Source: Nematopogon swammerdamellus | Lineage: Eukaryota > Arthropoda > Insecta > Lepidoptera > Adelidae | Reading direction: 5' to 3' | Assembly (NCBI GenBank): GCA_946902875.1 | Contig: OX336340.1 | Location: 14,399,566-14,463,565 of the forward strand | Length of the DNA: 64,000 bases | In this document: positions 25,001 to 34,469 of the stretch, in pieces | Position numbering within the stretch: position 1 is the stretch's first letter | Layout of the letters: each line of letters begins with the position of its first letter | The notes under the pieces: model-generated | Seen by the model: only the letters and a program-made list of their open reading frames with translations | What the model was told of the DNA's origin: nothing | Database searches by the model: none | Program-made: the position numbers and the translations under genes

Positions 25001-27111
25001 TTGCGAATCACTGATCTAACTATTTAACGTTCATGGATACACTTGGATCGAACTATGCACGAGTCGATACATTTCAACAATGCGGTATATGTTGGAGGAG
25101 TGCGTACAAAACGAAGGTCGACATTTAGAAAATGTGATATTTAAAAAATAAAATCCGCTATTGTCTTCTATTTATTGTAATAATTGTTTTGGTATCTGTT
25201 TTTTTTTATAAATTCTCAAAATCTTCTGGACACCTAATTGCATTATCATATATTACCTGCTTAAATAAAAGGTATACAAATTATTGATGGGTTATACATA
25301 AATGAGCTGGTTGATCTGTGCAATTTCAGATGCTATAACTGCGGCGAGTTCGCCAACCACATAGCTTCCAAATGCACCATCGAACCACAACCAAAGAGGT
25401 GCCACAACTGCAAGAGTGACGACCATTTGATAGCAGACTGCCCGACCAAGGTAACTCACTATTCCTATTACTTGTTAGTGTATACTAGGAATGAAACCTA
25501 GAGACACTTGTCGTTATGCATTTAATGAAATAGGAATAATGACTTTACCTGGTGCCTACATCTTTCAAAACATTTGTTATGCAAGAAAGCATCTATTAGT
25601 CTCCACTTTTAACTCGGACAATCACAACTATAATACTAGACATAAGGATAACCTACTGGGAATAAAACATAGGTTGTCTAAAATGTCAAAAAGTTTTATA
25701 TGTAATAGTGTTAGATTTTATAACAAAATACCACAGGAAATAAGGAATCTAGGTGAAAATTCTTTCAAAATAACCATGAAAAAAATATTAATCAAAAAAA
25801 GCTATTACAGTATTAAAGATGCCTTAACTGACGAATTTTGTGATTCTGACACATAATAAATTAAGTACAAAAGTATGACATAACGTAATGTTCTCTACTA
25901 ACTCTAAGACAATGGGTACTTGTGTATCTATTTTATTTTTTTATTGTTTTTACCCTCGACATTTTATACTACATTGTAGTATGTTACCTGCTTACTAACA
26001 AAATCAAATAATGACTTGATAAAATTTATTATCAAATTTGACGATGGCACTATACACCGGACTTTTTACATAATACCTATATACTTCAGAAGTTGTCAGA
26101 ATCACATGATAAATAAATGATGCGATATGAATGTAATTAATTAGTTATGCGATAACGACATGTGGTGGTTTGTGACAGAAACCAGTAGTCTATACAATTT
26201 CATAGTAAAAATGTTTTCACTTTGTCATGAACTGCTGCATGTCACAAATCAGCACATGCGTGTCTAGGCAGTGGCAAACATTTTTGTATAGACCAAGTGG
26301 ACATTGAAAAAATTTCCAGTGAAGTTTCTTGTCAGTTCTTCTTCGCTGTGATAATCGAACTGGCGGAATGTTACAATGTAAATATGACAAATCTGAGCGC
26401 AGTGTACTGCCAATAGATGCTAAATAAACAATAAACAATAAACAACAATAAACTTTAAGCATGTTTTAAGTGAGCAATTCTTTTATATAGATGTATTATA
26501 TACATACGTAACATATAATTGGTTTCTCGGAAAAATGTGTGACGATTTGGATTAAATTTAGTATTTAGATAATGTTTTATTTTCTAAGTTTATCTAGATA
26601 GGTGTCAAATCCAGAGAAAATCCGTTTTCACACAAAAAAAATCATGTAGTGCCATCTGTTGACGCCGAGCGAAGCTCGGTCGCCCAGGTACCAAATCAAA
26701 CAAGGCAAACTCCAAGAGTCTACCACCCACCTGCAGCATAAGTGTCTCGTTTGATAAATGTTTGTGTTTATTATTGAAAAAATATATTTAATAATATGTA
26801 ATACTATGTCTAAGCCATGACACTGTTGTTTGTTGTAGTGAAGTTTATTGCGGCAAGCGCCAGGAAGAAATAATTTTACTTTAACTCTTCGTCTTTGGGA
26901 TTGTTAAAGATATGAAAAGCCATGTTCTAAATAGTCTGTATTTTTGTCATCGACACCATTTCTAGAAGAAAATATAGCATAGTATCGGTTTCGCTGCAAC
27001 TTACAGGTGGAGCGCAAAAAGAGCAACAGCGGTCAACACCCCGGAAGCAGCGGCGGCAGCCAGGCCGGCACGAGCGGCAGCGAGAACAGCTCTCCCAAGA
27101 AGTCAGAGTGA
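15888..27111 (+). CDS. lin-28: Lin-28 RNA-binding protein gene (four visible coding exons)
   Basis: Join 15888-16051, 21471-21643, 25330-25450 and 27007-27111. Phases agree at every junction (0, 2, 0) and all introns are GT-AG. About 186 residues are visible: Ala/Gly/Ser-rich N-terminus, cold-shock domain, basic linker, two CCHC knuckles and a Ser/Gly-rich tail ending PKKSE; fly Lin-28 is of similar size, so only a short N-terminus should be missing. Lin-28 binds let-7 precursors and many mRNAs, mainly in the cytoplasm, and controls developmental timing and stem-cell growth. The first visible exon has no ATG in its open frame (a TAA lies at 15878) and needs one base from an upstream exon. The introns hold MITEs, a LINE and nested transposons. 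Confidence 0.95.
16052..17070. other. Start of lin-28 intron: no element recognised
   Basis: AT-rich intronic DNA. Two similar short palindromic pieces (CGGCGCTGATCGGCG near 16100, CTGATCGGTCAGCGC near 16318) are present; no exon is seen. Confidence 0.35.
17289..17400 (+). other. Long GC-rich hairpin with tRNA-like boxes
   Basis: A left arm from GTCCCG (about 17291) to TTGAGCCGC pairs with a right arm GCGGCTCAAGCCGGAG… to CGGGAC (about 17389). The loop contains TAGCTCGTTGG, like a tRNA A-box, and the right arm contains GGTTAGAATCC, like a B-box; a T-run at 17391-17400 would stop Pol III. The A-to-B spacing is about 20 bases, too short for a normal tRNA. Confidence 0.55.
17557..17670 (-). mobile_element. 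SINE 3' tail fragment (RTE-tailed family)
   Basis: On the minus strand it reads the family tail: CACCAAGGTGTTATGGGCTG followed by ACATCACGGATGTAGTAGG and a terminal A-run. The rest of the SINE is missing. Confidence 0.75.
17673..18061. mobile_element. Foldback MITE with arms of about 160 bp
   Basis: The left arm (17673-17835) and right arm (17901-18061) are near-perfect inverted copies, both containing TCGTTGTCGA, GAGATATAAGGTC and GTGCATCATAGGAAAAA. The loop is about 65 bases. It encodes no protein and lies within a lin-28 intron. Confidence 0.88.
18590..21147 (+). pseudogene. CR1/jockey-type LINE ORF2, 5'-truncated, one frameshift
   Basis: From about 18595 to 21089 it encodes the endonuclease C-terminus (TSDHCLV) and a full reverse transcriptase: [49 protein letters not shown] and the catalytic NCYADDST. 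A single missing base near 20012 shifts the frame; otherwise about 830 codons are open. The stop at 21087-21089 is followed by a short 3' UTR and an A-run of about 27 at 21121-21147. The intact frame and long A-tail suggest a fairly recent insertion by target-primed reverse transcription. The clade call is by motif style only. Confidence 0.9.
21150..21390 (+). mobile_element. SINE fragment with an internal hairpin
   Basis: Bases 21255-21385 match the mid part of the SINE family in + orientation (GGTGGTAGGGTTTTACCCGC, GTGTTTTCCGTCCAGTTCAG). At 21200-21254 there is a 22-bp hairpin with one mismatch and an 11-base loop. GTCGTAAAAGGCGACTAAGG at 21172-21191 is a common lepidopteran repeat phrase. 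Confidence 0.65.
21471..21643 (+). CDS. lin-28: lin-28 coding exon: second half of cold-shock domain and linker
   Basis: The acceptor is TTTTCAG ending at 21470; the donor is GTGGGT at 21644. It begins [19 protein letters not shown], continuing directly from the VHQ of the previous exon, and closes the cold-shock fold with [10 protein letters not shown]. The basic [14 protein letters not shown] linker leads to the zinc knuckles and may help RNA binding or nucleolar targeting. The exon is 57 codons plus two bases; the split Arg codon is completed by the next exon. Confidence 0.95.
21969..22125. repeat. Cluster of GTGGATCC palindromic motifs
   Basis: Within about 150 bases of lin-28 intron the motif GTGGATC(C) or its complement occurs at least eight times, including ATCCATGGATCCACC twice. 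No tandem period is obvious, and no element ends are visible. Confidence 0.5.
23391..24660 (+). mobile_element. mariner-like element (maT/DD37D-like) nested in the hAT element
   Basis: The inverted ends are CACCGTGGTCCAAAATAACG at left and the complement of CAGGGTGGCCCAAAATAACG at right, each flanked by TA (23389-23390 and 24661-24662), the target duplication of the Tc1/mariner group. The 1270-bp body encodes a transposase. Confidence 0.92.
23551..24543 (+). pseudogene. Broken mariner-type transposase
   Basis: The start is ATG at 23551. The N-terminus has a helix-turn-helix ([20 protein letters not shown]) and a GRGRKR hook; the first catalytic Asp is in VFSDEIFF. A frameshift/stop follows at about 24016, and the next segment carries the second Asp in [10 protein letters not shown]; after another break near 24285, with some residues lost, the third lies in [14 protein letters not shown]. 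The LNPMD form and spacing resemble the maT (DD37D) group, but the deletion prevents an exact count. It cannot make an active enzyme as it stands. Confidence 0.88.
25330..25450 (+). CDS. lin-28: lin-28 coding exon: two CCHC zinc knuckles
   Basis: The acceptor is ATTTCAG ending at 25329; the donor is GTAACT at 25451. The exon starts with the last base of an Arg codon and encodes [15 protein letters not shown], a spacer with PQPKRCHNC, and [14 protein letters not shown]. The second knuckle is the canonical CX2CX4HX4C; in the first, five residues separate the second Cys from the His. The knuckles recognise the GGAG-type motif of let-7 precursors in known Lin-28 proteins. Confidence 0.96.
25484..25860 (+). 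pseudogene. LINE reverse transcriptase C-terminal fragment
   Basis: A roughly 120-codon open segment reads the C-terminal thumb style of lepidopteran LINEs: [43 protein letters not shown]. It lies in the lin-28 intron right after the knuckle exon and has no RT core. Confidence 0.8.
26500..26695 (+). repeat. Dispersed repeat ending in a CCGAGC-GAA-GCTCGG hairpin
   Basis: The block from ATTGGTTTCTCGG to AAATCCGTTTTCACA recurs at 41408-41575; the end GACGCCGAGCGAAGCTCGGT followed by CGCCCAGGTACC recurs at 48282-48312. A hairpin near the 3' end could point to a Helitron-like element, but the final CTRR is not clear. Confidence 0.5.
27007..27111 (+). CDS. lin-28: lin-28 last coding exon: Ser/Gly-rich tail
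   Basis: The acceptor is TTACAG ending at 27006, in phase 0 with the previous exon. It encodes [17 protein letters not shown] and then ends SSPKKSE with TGA at 27109-27111. The tail is low-complexity and basic, as expected for the variable C-terminus of Lin-28. Confidence 0.88.
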   Translation: MERKKSNSGQHPGSSGGSQAGTSGSENSSPKKSE

Positions 27112-27234
27112 ACTTCGCCGAGTGCCGCGGTGCCCTCACCACAACCCTTCGACACCTCACTTCATTATGTATCCATCCAACGTATCTATACAATTACACC
27201 AATTGAAAAATGTGCTCAACAATCCAGTCAGTCA

Positions 27235-27480
27235 GTCAGCGTGTGTGCTACCACTGCTGAATATACGTCTCTCCAATTTTCCTCCAGTCCCGGGATTCGG
27301 CGGAACGGAACCACTGCTTTCCGCCGACGTACTACATGTCGTCTCCCCACCTGGCGGGTGGTCTTCCCACATTCCGTTTTCCTCTCCACGGCCGCCAGTG
27401 TAGGACAAGGTTACTCCAACAGTCATCGTATCTTCGGCTAACGTGCGCAGTGCGCTTAGCATAGCCACCCGATGTCCAAT
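27235..27480 (-). pseudogene. LINE RT C-terminal fragment
   Basis: The minus strand reads LHWRPWRGKRNVGRPPARWG, the conserved tail motif of RTE-like endonuclease/RT proteins, followed by a WRKIGETYIQQW-like end. The same tail is at 60290-60565. Confidence 0.75.
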
Positions 27481-28262
27481 ATTGACTCCTTTGGTGCGTC
27501 GGCGGATCGCCTCGTTACGTACCACATCACGTAGCAATGTTCTCAGCATGGCTCGCTGCATTGCTCGCTGTGCAATCTTTGGAAAACAGCGACTGTCAGT
27601 CCATATATACCTATATCATTCAAACTGTGTTTGCAATTGCGTCGAAAAACCAAACGGTCAATGAAGCAAACACGAACTATTATATTAGTTCTGAAACGAG
27701 AGTACAATCCTTGTCATTGATTATATGTTTTTGAAAGGTTGTGAGGTTGTGGTGATGTCATTCACGCATATGCCCAAATCTTTTTTTAAAACTTGAAGTA
27801 CAAACTTAGTGTTCTGCATGTTAATAAAATGTAGGGGTTTTGTTGATGTGAATTCATAAACCAAAAGTTATAGTGTGTTTATATAATTTATGATATGATT
27901 GATTTTATTGTAATTTTAAATAAACGTATGGGTATTTATGTTAGGGGTACTGAAATATTTAACGAATAATTTGAAATGAACAGTTTGACATGCGAACATC
28001 GGTCTCTGTAGGTAACTGTCGAGTAAGGACTCCGCGATCATTTTTATTGGCATCTGACTTAAGCTCACTTTGTAATATTTTAATTTGTGCCATAAAGTGT
28101 TTAAGACGTCGCACGATTTACTAGATACATATTTTCACAATGCAATGTTTTCAAACTTAATGTGAAATATTTTAGTTTTTACTGGCTAAAATACTTTATT
28201 TCATAAGGTGTAATTATATCAGACGTTACGAGTTACAGGTACGCGGGAGGTACGTTATTCAT

Positions 28263-28405
28263 GTTGCGCCAAGTACATACATACCTAGCGTCACGTCTGT
28301 TTACCAGTGGGGTAGGCAAATATTCCACTTGCCACGATCCTGACACACCTCTGCCGCCTCTTCCACTCTCATAATTTTCTTCATACATGCTCGTCGTTTA
28401 CGGGT
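28263..28405. repeat. Dispersed lepidopteran repeat
   Basis: The text GTCTGTTTACCAGTGGGGTAGG … CACTTGCCACGATCCTGACA … CTCATAATTTTCTTCATACA is a common moth repeat phrase. Its class is unknown to me. Confidence 0.45.
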
Positions 28406-29861
28406 ACTAGCCAAGTATTGTATTGAATTAAGATTGATATCGAAAATCGTTCTCAAAATTTCATAACTGAATTATCAGGGCACAGATGAGAGAAGACCTG
28501 ATGGAAGTACAAATGTTTAGATACGATTTACATAGTTATTATGTTTTTGAAAAATTACTACTGTACTACTACGATCGCGACGACGACGTTCCGCGAGGGC
28601 GGGTAAGCCGCGTTGCAGCTAACTATGAATAAATAATAAACTAAATTCCAATGACGGGCTTCGTAGTCGTGTAATGTTTTTCGAAATAATTGTGATAAAA
28701 GAGATAAAAATCTACTTACAATTCTTGATATTGTATTAAATTTTTGCTCAATATTTTCATTTATATTGTGTCGGCCACTCCTAGTAATTCGTTGAAAATT
28801 AAAATTTTAACTAAATATCACAATTTTTACTTTCGCGCTAAACTACAAACGTTTATACGAGTATAGTAAGTAGCTCCAACCATTATCTTATTAATCCAAA
28901 TAATTATTTTTGTGAAAATCTAAATAAATACACAACATAATTTGCTCGCATATAGTTTTGTTCGCAGTTTCGCTTCAGTCTTAATTCTGCTCCTGTAAGT
29001 AACGTAACAAATGTACCAAATGGTATGGTGGGCTTTTGAATCGAATTATTTTTTCTTTTTCGCGAGACTCCTCATCGTGCAGATTTCTGAACATATTGTA
29101 TGGAAATTATAACCAGGTTTATAATGGTAACCACGTCGTTCGAGATACTTTCGCGTTTTGTTCTAGAAATCATTTTACAGGCCTATTAGTAATTTCGAAT
29201 AATTAATAAAATATAAAATAAAAATATGTATCTTTGCGTAAAAATATTTGGGCCGTTATTATGTACATACATGTATTTTAACAATGATGCGTTGCAGTGT
29301 TTTCACTTGTAATGCAACATTGCCACCAATAGCAGCATTTCTCTGAAATTTACTAATTTAATCTTGTACGCTTGTTCGAATTTATATCCTTTCGCTGAAC
29401 CGTATGTCTATTTAAAAGTACTTATTTAATTTTTTAAATAAATAAAAAGCTCACAAAGAAGACTAAAAATCTAATTTTTTACTCACATTTTTCACCATTA
29501 TTTATGTTCCGAGAGGCTTCATTCTTGCGCGTTTTGATTTATCCATGGCGTTTTGCTCATTTTATTAGTAAATGTATTATTTATTTTTAAAATAAACATA
29601 TTCTTTTGAAGTTATGAGTAAAATAATCCGATAGAGTAGGTCAGATAGAAATCGAGCTTTAAAGAATTGATTTGATTGATGTAGGCTTCAAGATCGATGT
29701 CAGTTTAATCTCTCCATTCCAACGTTTAGGATAGGAAATTCACAATGTTTACCGTTCTACCTATACAAACACACGATCAAGTAAATCGTTCGTTGATAGG
29801 TGATTGTGCGATAGAGTATTTAGTAAATAAGTGATTACAAAGTTAAGACTTGACTTGCAAA

Positions 29862-29906
29862 CTACTACCTCATTTTAACTTTACAACATTTTAATTAAGC
29901 TACCTC
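29862..29906 (+). promoter_or_regulatory. let-7 complementary sites downstream of lin-28
   Basis: CTACTACCTCA at 29862-29872 is perfectly complementary to let-7 bases 1-11. A second seed match, CTACCTC (bases 2-8), is at 29900-29906, 38 bases further on. let-7 repression of lin-28 is established in other animals. Use here depends on the transcript reaching this far. Confidence 0.5.
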
Positions 29907-30539
29907 TTTGTAATACTTTAACTATTATTTAAGAAGCATGCGTCGTGTTCTTACTATTTATAAGTTTGCTAAGTAAAATTATTTTTTCGAACGTACGTTA
30001 TCAATATTGTGTACGATTTACCTACAAATTATTTTGGAAAATGCTGCAGGCATCAAATGTATTGTATTTTTGTTTTATGTTTTAAAAGCACTAATAAATA
30101 TATATTTAAAAATACTATAATTGTTTATATTCCTAGTCCCTCCCTCACATTCTCACCCGTGCATGCACCCACACTCTACTCGCCCCACACCCTCAACCTC
30201 AGGAACGTTTACTTAGGTACCAACATTTATATTTTTGGAAACTTTTAATGGACTTTTGTTCAGTTAATAGGATGTTTGTAATTTTCTTAATAGGTGTAAG
30301 TTTTCCGAATAAAATAAGATTAAATTTAATAATTTTTTAAGCAAGTTCTCACAAAATACCTAAAAATCGTCATGTACTCACGCAATAGTAGATAAACGTT
30401 ATAACTTATATATTATACAATTCTGAGTTGTTTCTTCTTTATTTACATTTTTTGATGTTCTAAGCTTTATTCTCCTATAGGAAAAACTGGAGCTCTCAAT
30501 TACGCTCTGAAATATGCATAGACCATTCAAACGGACGAC

Positions 30540-30890
30540 GTGATAATGCCGGCCATTATTTATAAGTTCATAGCCGGCCGGGCACGGGCACCATACCGGA
30601 TACCGGTTTCCATTCCAATGTAGAACGTGGATCCCATGGAGGTAATAAGGAGCGCTTAGTCGCGGAGTGTGCGCGTCATTGCTCGAAGTAGGATCCCACC
30701 CACAGAGCATGAAATGGGTAGGTATTTGATGCTCTGTGATTCCACCCAACCCAGCGCCCCACTACGGGTTATATTCCAGACTAGTGTATTTTGTAGAGAC
30801 ATTTTGCTCATGTCGGGCGCTACCAAAGCATTGTTATTTTCATGACGTCGGCATAGATGGCGCCACACCCCTGAGATTTTGGGCTACCAT
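30540..30890. repeat. Unclassified repeat-like segment
   Basis: It contains the short inverted pair CAGAGCATGAAATGGG / TTTGATGCTCTGTG near 30700-30740 and a CCGG-rich part. The style is that of a decayed LINE or SINE; no ORF is credible. Confidence 0.3.
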
Positions 30891-31014
30891 AGAATAACGA
30901 ATAGCATTCATAATACTGAAACCCCGAAATGATAACACGAATGAATGATTAAAAGCATATTTAATAAGTGAAGACTCAACGGAGGTCCTCTTAATATTGA
31001 TTCGCAATTAAGGA

Positions 31015-31130
31015 CCTATCAGGCCGGCATGGCATTTGCAACCCCCGCTTACGACCGAATGTCCATGGGCGTCATTAGACACATAATGTGTTTCTCGGCG
31101 CCATAAGTCGTGCTGTCAATAAAAAAAAGG
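31015..31130 (+). repeat. LINE 3' end, + strand
   Basis: It shares CATGGCATTTGCAACCCC … CCGAATGTCCATGGGCGTC with 50822-50985 and ends in an A-run. Confidence 0.7.
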
Positions 31131-31861
31131 ATAATTTTATTTGTAATTTTTTGCAAATCAAACAACTGAAAAATTATGTTTCATTTCATTACCATATTAC
31201 TTATATACCTTTTAGCTATAAGTTATGATCCTTTGCCGGACAGACAGACGGACGGGCGGACGAGTTTTGGGTTTGTTTTCCCCTCTGAGGTACGGAATGT
31301 ATAAGATATAGAAAGTTTTTGTAAATGCAGGTAATTGGGTTTGCACCTCTTAAATGTCGCATATACTTTTTTTAAATATTTAGTTATTTATTATTTATAT
31401 TTTCATTTTGGAATACAAGTTTTAATAAAAGAGTACATAGTATGTTGAAAAATCGCAAATAGTCAATTACGTCCTTTCATCTCAGCATATTTACTGACCT
31501 TCTTTTATTTTTACAAGCTTTTATTTAACTTCACTTGTTATGCGTCAAATCTTGCAAGTGAATTTTAAACCAGTTCTACCCAACCGAGTGAGCTAAAATA
31601 CTGCACTCTCCTTTGGTTCCGATGACGATACAATCTAGTGTACAAAAATTATACAACAGTATCCAAAACAATTATAAAAAATATTGTTGCGTGTACCTAT
31701 GTATGCGCGTTAGAAGTTATACTTCTCAGGCATGATAAATAAAAACCCTCCCCCTTCGACCCGTCCGACTCCTCCGCCCCTCCAATCTCTCGACCCCTCA
31801 ACCCCTATTCAATATTTAAAAAAAAAGTTCAAAAAACCTAAAAAGTGCAAATTAAAATACT

Positions 31862-32116
31862 TATTAAACAAAAAACCTTTTTAAAAACAAGTTCTTATAA
31901 AAATGGTACTCAAATTGAAGAAATAAGTTTAGGTTTCCATTTGTTTTCAAAAGCTTGTCGCAAAATGTTGATAAGCAAGTACTTGCCGAAGTATGAATAT
32001 TTTCTTTACAATTCGCGGACCAAGCTTTCTGAAAACCAATCGAAAACCTAAACTTATTTCGTTAATTTTAGTAATTTTTTTATAATAACTTGTTTTTAAA
32101 AAGGTTTTTTATGTTT
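31862..32116. mobile_element. Palindromic MITE, about 255 bp
   Basis: The left arm (CTTTTTAAAAACAAGTTC … GAAATAAGTTTAGGTTT) is repeated inverted at 32043-32116. The loop is about 110 bases. The ORF across it is a by-product. Confidence 0.75.
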
Positions 32117-32411
32117 GTAATATTTTAGTATTCCTAAGGCCACTTGGGCCTTGTTATTGTACTTAGTATCAAATATACTTAGGCAAGCTTAGGTTAGGTA
32201 GGCTCGAATTGTAGTCGTCTGGGTTGATACCACCGTACTGGATGCAAGATGGCCGCATAGCAGCCTCGGCTGCGTTCTCCTCTAGTCCATTATAGATAGC
32301 TATCCAAAGGGAAGTGTGCGGTGTGACACGTTCCATTTCGGAGGTGATATTAGCTGGTCAGAGCATGTTCTTTGGCCCCTCTTGACTCATCCAGCGATAC
32401 CGGATTACATA

Positions 32412-32815
32412 AAAAACCGGCCAAGTGCGAGTCGAACTCGCGCACCGAGGGTTCCGTATCGCCGTAGCGCCACTCACGCTATCTATGGCGTGTTAAATGC
32501 TTCATATTAGTTAAAATTCCTGATTAGTTAAAATGCTTCATACTCTGTTCAGTAGACGGCGCGCGCGCATACACTTTTTAGTTTCTTCTATGGGAACACC
32601 CGTGAATTTTTTACTTTTTCTTATTTTTATTATTTGTTGTTGTATTGTATATCGGCCGTAATAAATAACACATATTCTGTGAAAATGTCAACGGGCTACC
32701 TATTACGGTTCAAGAGGTACAGCCCTCGGACAGACGGACGGACGGACAGACAGACAGACGGCGGCGTAGGATTAGTAATAGGATCCCGTACCGGATACGG
32801 AACCCTAAAAACTTG
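32412..32815 (+). mobile_element. Non-autonomous element, GGCCAAGTGCGAGTCG family
   Basis: It starts AACCGGCCAAGTGCGAGTCG, has a CGGACAGACGGACGGACGG run near the end and closes with GGATACGGAACCCTAAAAA. This is a very common moth repeat. Other pieces are at 37290-37730, 38690-38880 (minus) and 41640-41700. Confidence 0.75.
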
Positions 32816-32894
32816 CAATGGGCAGTGCAACGACATGCGCCCAAACAACATAGTAAACTACTAGATATAAAAGGCATAATGTGGTTTAGTTGAT

Positions 32895-33045
32895 ATACAG
32901 CTTTCAAGTACAGCCTGGGGTTTTTCAAACGGGGTGTGAAAAGGCTCCTTTCGGACCGCCATGCGCAATCCCGTGCATCACAGAATTTCCACGGGTTTCG
33001 TTAGCCACCTAAAGATGCCACAAGTCGCACTTTCCATAAAAAAAT
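32895..33045 (+). repeat. LINE 3' end, + strand
   Basis: CAAGTACAGCCTGGGGTTTT and GTGCATCACAGAATTTCCAC match the copy at 61050-61205; it ends with an A-run. Confidence 0.65.
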
Positions 33046-33383
33046 TACTAAACTAAATTTGGGCTTACCTAAATTTGGAGCAAATACCACATTGAAAACG
33101 CACAAGTGATAATGGCAGAGATGAGGTATCCTGTTCCGTTAATATGCGCTAAATGTTCTCAGAACCTTTACAGACCCGGCCGGTCTAGAGAACATCTATC
33201 TATGTGTGAGCACACTCTTCTCTAATCAAACTTTTTTATAGTACTTACCTGACTGTTTTGCTTTATTTCAGGAAGGAAGCAAATTAATGAAGCCATGCTT
33301 TGCCCATCCGAGTTATCTCTTTGTGGATGACGGAATAGAAATCTGAATACGAGCCTCTATCAGCGACTTCAAGACAAATCAAA

Positions 33384-33612
33384 TTTTTTTTTTATGGAAC
33401 CTGACGGTTGGCTACATCACCTACAACATCCGTGATGTCAGCCCATAACACCGGGTGAACTAGGTGCACTTCATTACTTCCACACACTACTTCAGTACTT
33501 CCCTTCGATCGTGCCGGCTACACTGAACCTGACGGAAAACACAAACTATTTACATAGCCGTTTCAACCGACGTTTCATTCAGTGCGGTGGTACCAACCCG
33601 GGCGGGTTAATA
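33384..33612 (-). mobile_element. SINE, 5'-truncated, minus strand
   Basis: The T-run at 33384-33393 is the complement of its A-tail. It continues through the shared tail, the GTGTTTTCCGTC-like middle (read reversed) and ends at GGCGGGTTAA. Confidence 0.8.
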
Positions 33613-33884
33613 TTGTAAACAAGTGTAACCTCACACTCATTTAACTACCTTTCTTCTTGAGACAGCAAACGCTCACTTAATTCATCGAAGACAATTTTTT
33701 TACTTTTTAGTTTGTAATTATCTCAACTGTGCACATATACCCTTATAATTTATCAGGGGTAAATCCGTAACATTTGGCAGGTGATTTTTGGGATTATTAA
33801 TATAATGCCTAGCCTTATGTAGTTCAATAAAGATCTTTGCCGATTATGTAGGTAGATGCACAATGCAAGCGGCACAGTAACCGC

Positions 33885-34460
33885 AAATAAGATTTCGTCT
33901 CGCTCGCGCCCCCGCCCCTCCCGCGCCCGCCGCGCCGACCGCGCCCAGATCCTCCGAGAGGAATGCAGGAGCGAGCGTCCTGTTTTCCTTCGGAAACTGT
34001 CACGTTTTTCAGCGAGCCGTTAGAGGCACAGGAGGATGCAGCAGTGCGGGGCGCGGCGCGGAGGGAGCCACTGCCCCGCCCGTCCACCCCCCCCCCCCCC
34101 CGCACCTCTATGCTGACGTAATTCTGCTGGCGTTTCTAGAGTCGAACGAGTGTAGTGTGAGTCGCGCGGGGTTCGAGACGACACCGTTGACGCGTCGCGC
34201 GCCGCTCGTAGCGACCTCTACATTTGACGTTTTGCAAGGGTTAGCCTACCGAATCGAAAATGAGCTTAACTCCCTAATGAGGCGCCGCTCACTAACACCG
34301 TCGGCGCGACGCGGCTCGAGGCGAGGCGAGGCGCCACACCGCTCTTTCTCGACGACGTCCCTTCGCAGTTCCGTTGCGATTCAATCCCGCTGAAGGCTCG
34401 TGCGCTCGCGACCGCCGCCCTCTGCCTCCCCTGTCGTTGCATAACCTTCGTGATAAGGGC
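33885..34460. promoter_or_regulatory. CpG island
   Basis: A CG-dense block with a run of 14 or so C at 34089. ORFs on both strands are compositional. It could be a promoter of an unrecognised transcript between lin-28 and sif. Confidence 0.35.
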
Positions 34461-34469
34461 GGTACTGAG

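Larger units (their letters stand above)
23095..25013. mobile_element. hAT-type element with 8-bp target duplication
   Basis: The left end is CAGTGGTTCTCAAAC and the right end GTTTGCGAATCACTG, the usual hAT-style short inverted repeats. The flanking 8-mers are identical: ATCTAACT at 23087-23094 and 25014-25021. No hAT transposase is present, so it is non-autonomous. Its centre is a palindrome (left arm 23358-23390, right arm 24675-24707) that now encloses a mariner element. Confidence 0.9.
27112..30098 (+). other. lin-28: Probable lin-28 3' UTR and flank
   Basis: AT-rich DNA follows the stop codon. AATAAA signals at 27919-27924 (proximal) and 30093-30098 (distal) would give UTRs of about 0.8 or 3 kb; only the longer one includes the let-7 complementary sites. 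It contains a minus-strand LINE scrap (27235-27430) and a dispersed repeat (28263-28405). The extent is inferred, as there are no transcript data. Confidence 0.45.

Noticed and set aside
28475..28485. Possible miR-125/lin-4 site (TCAGGG) in the lin-28 3' flank
   Set aside because: Only a 6-mer match, expected often by chance.
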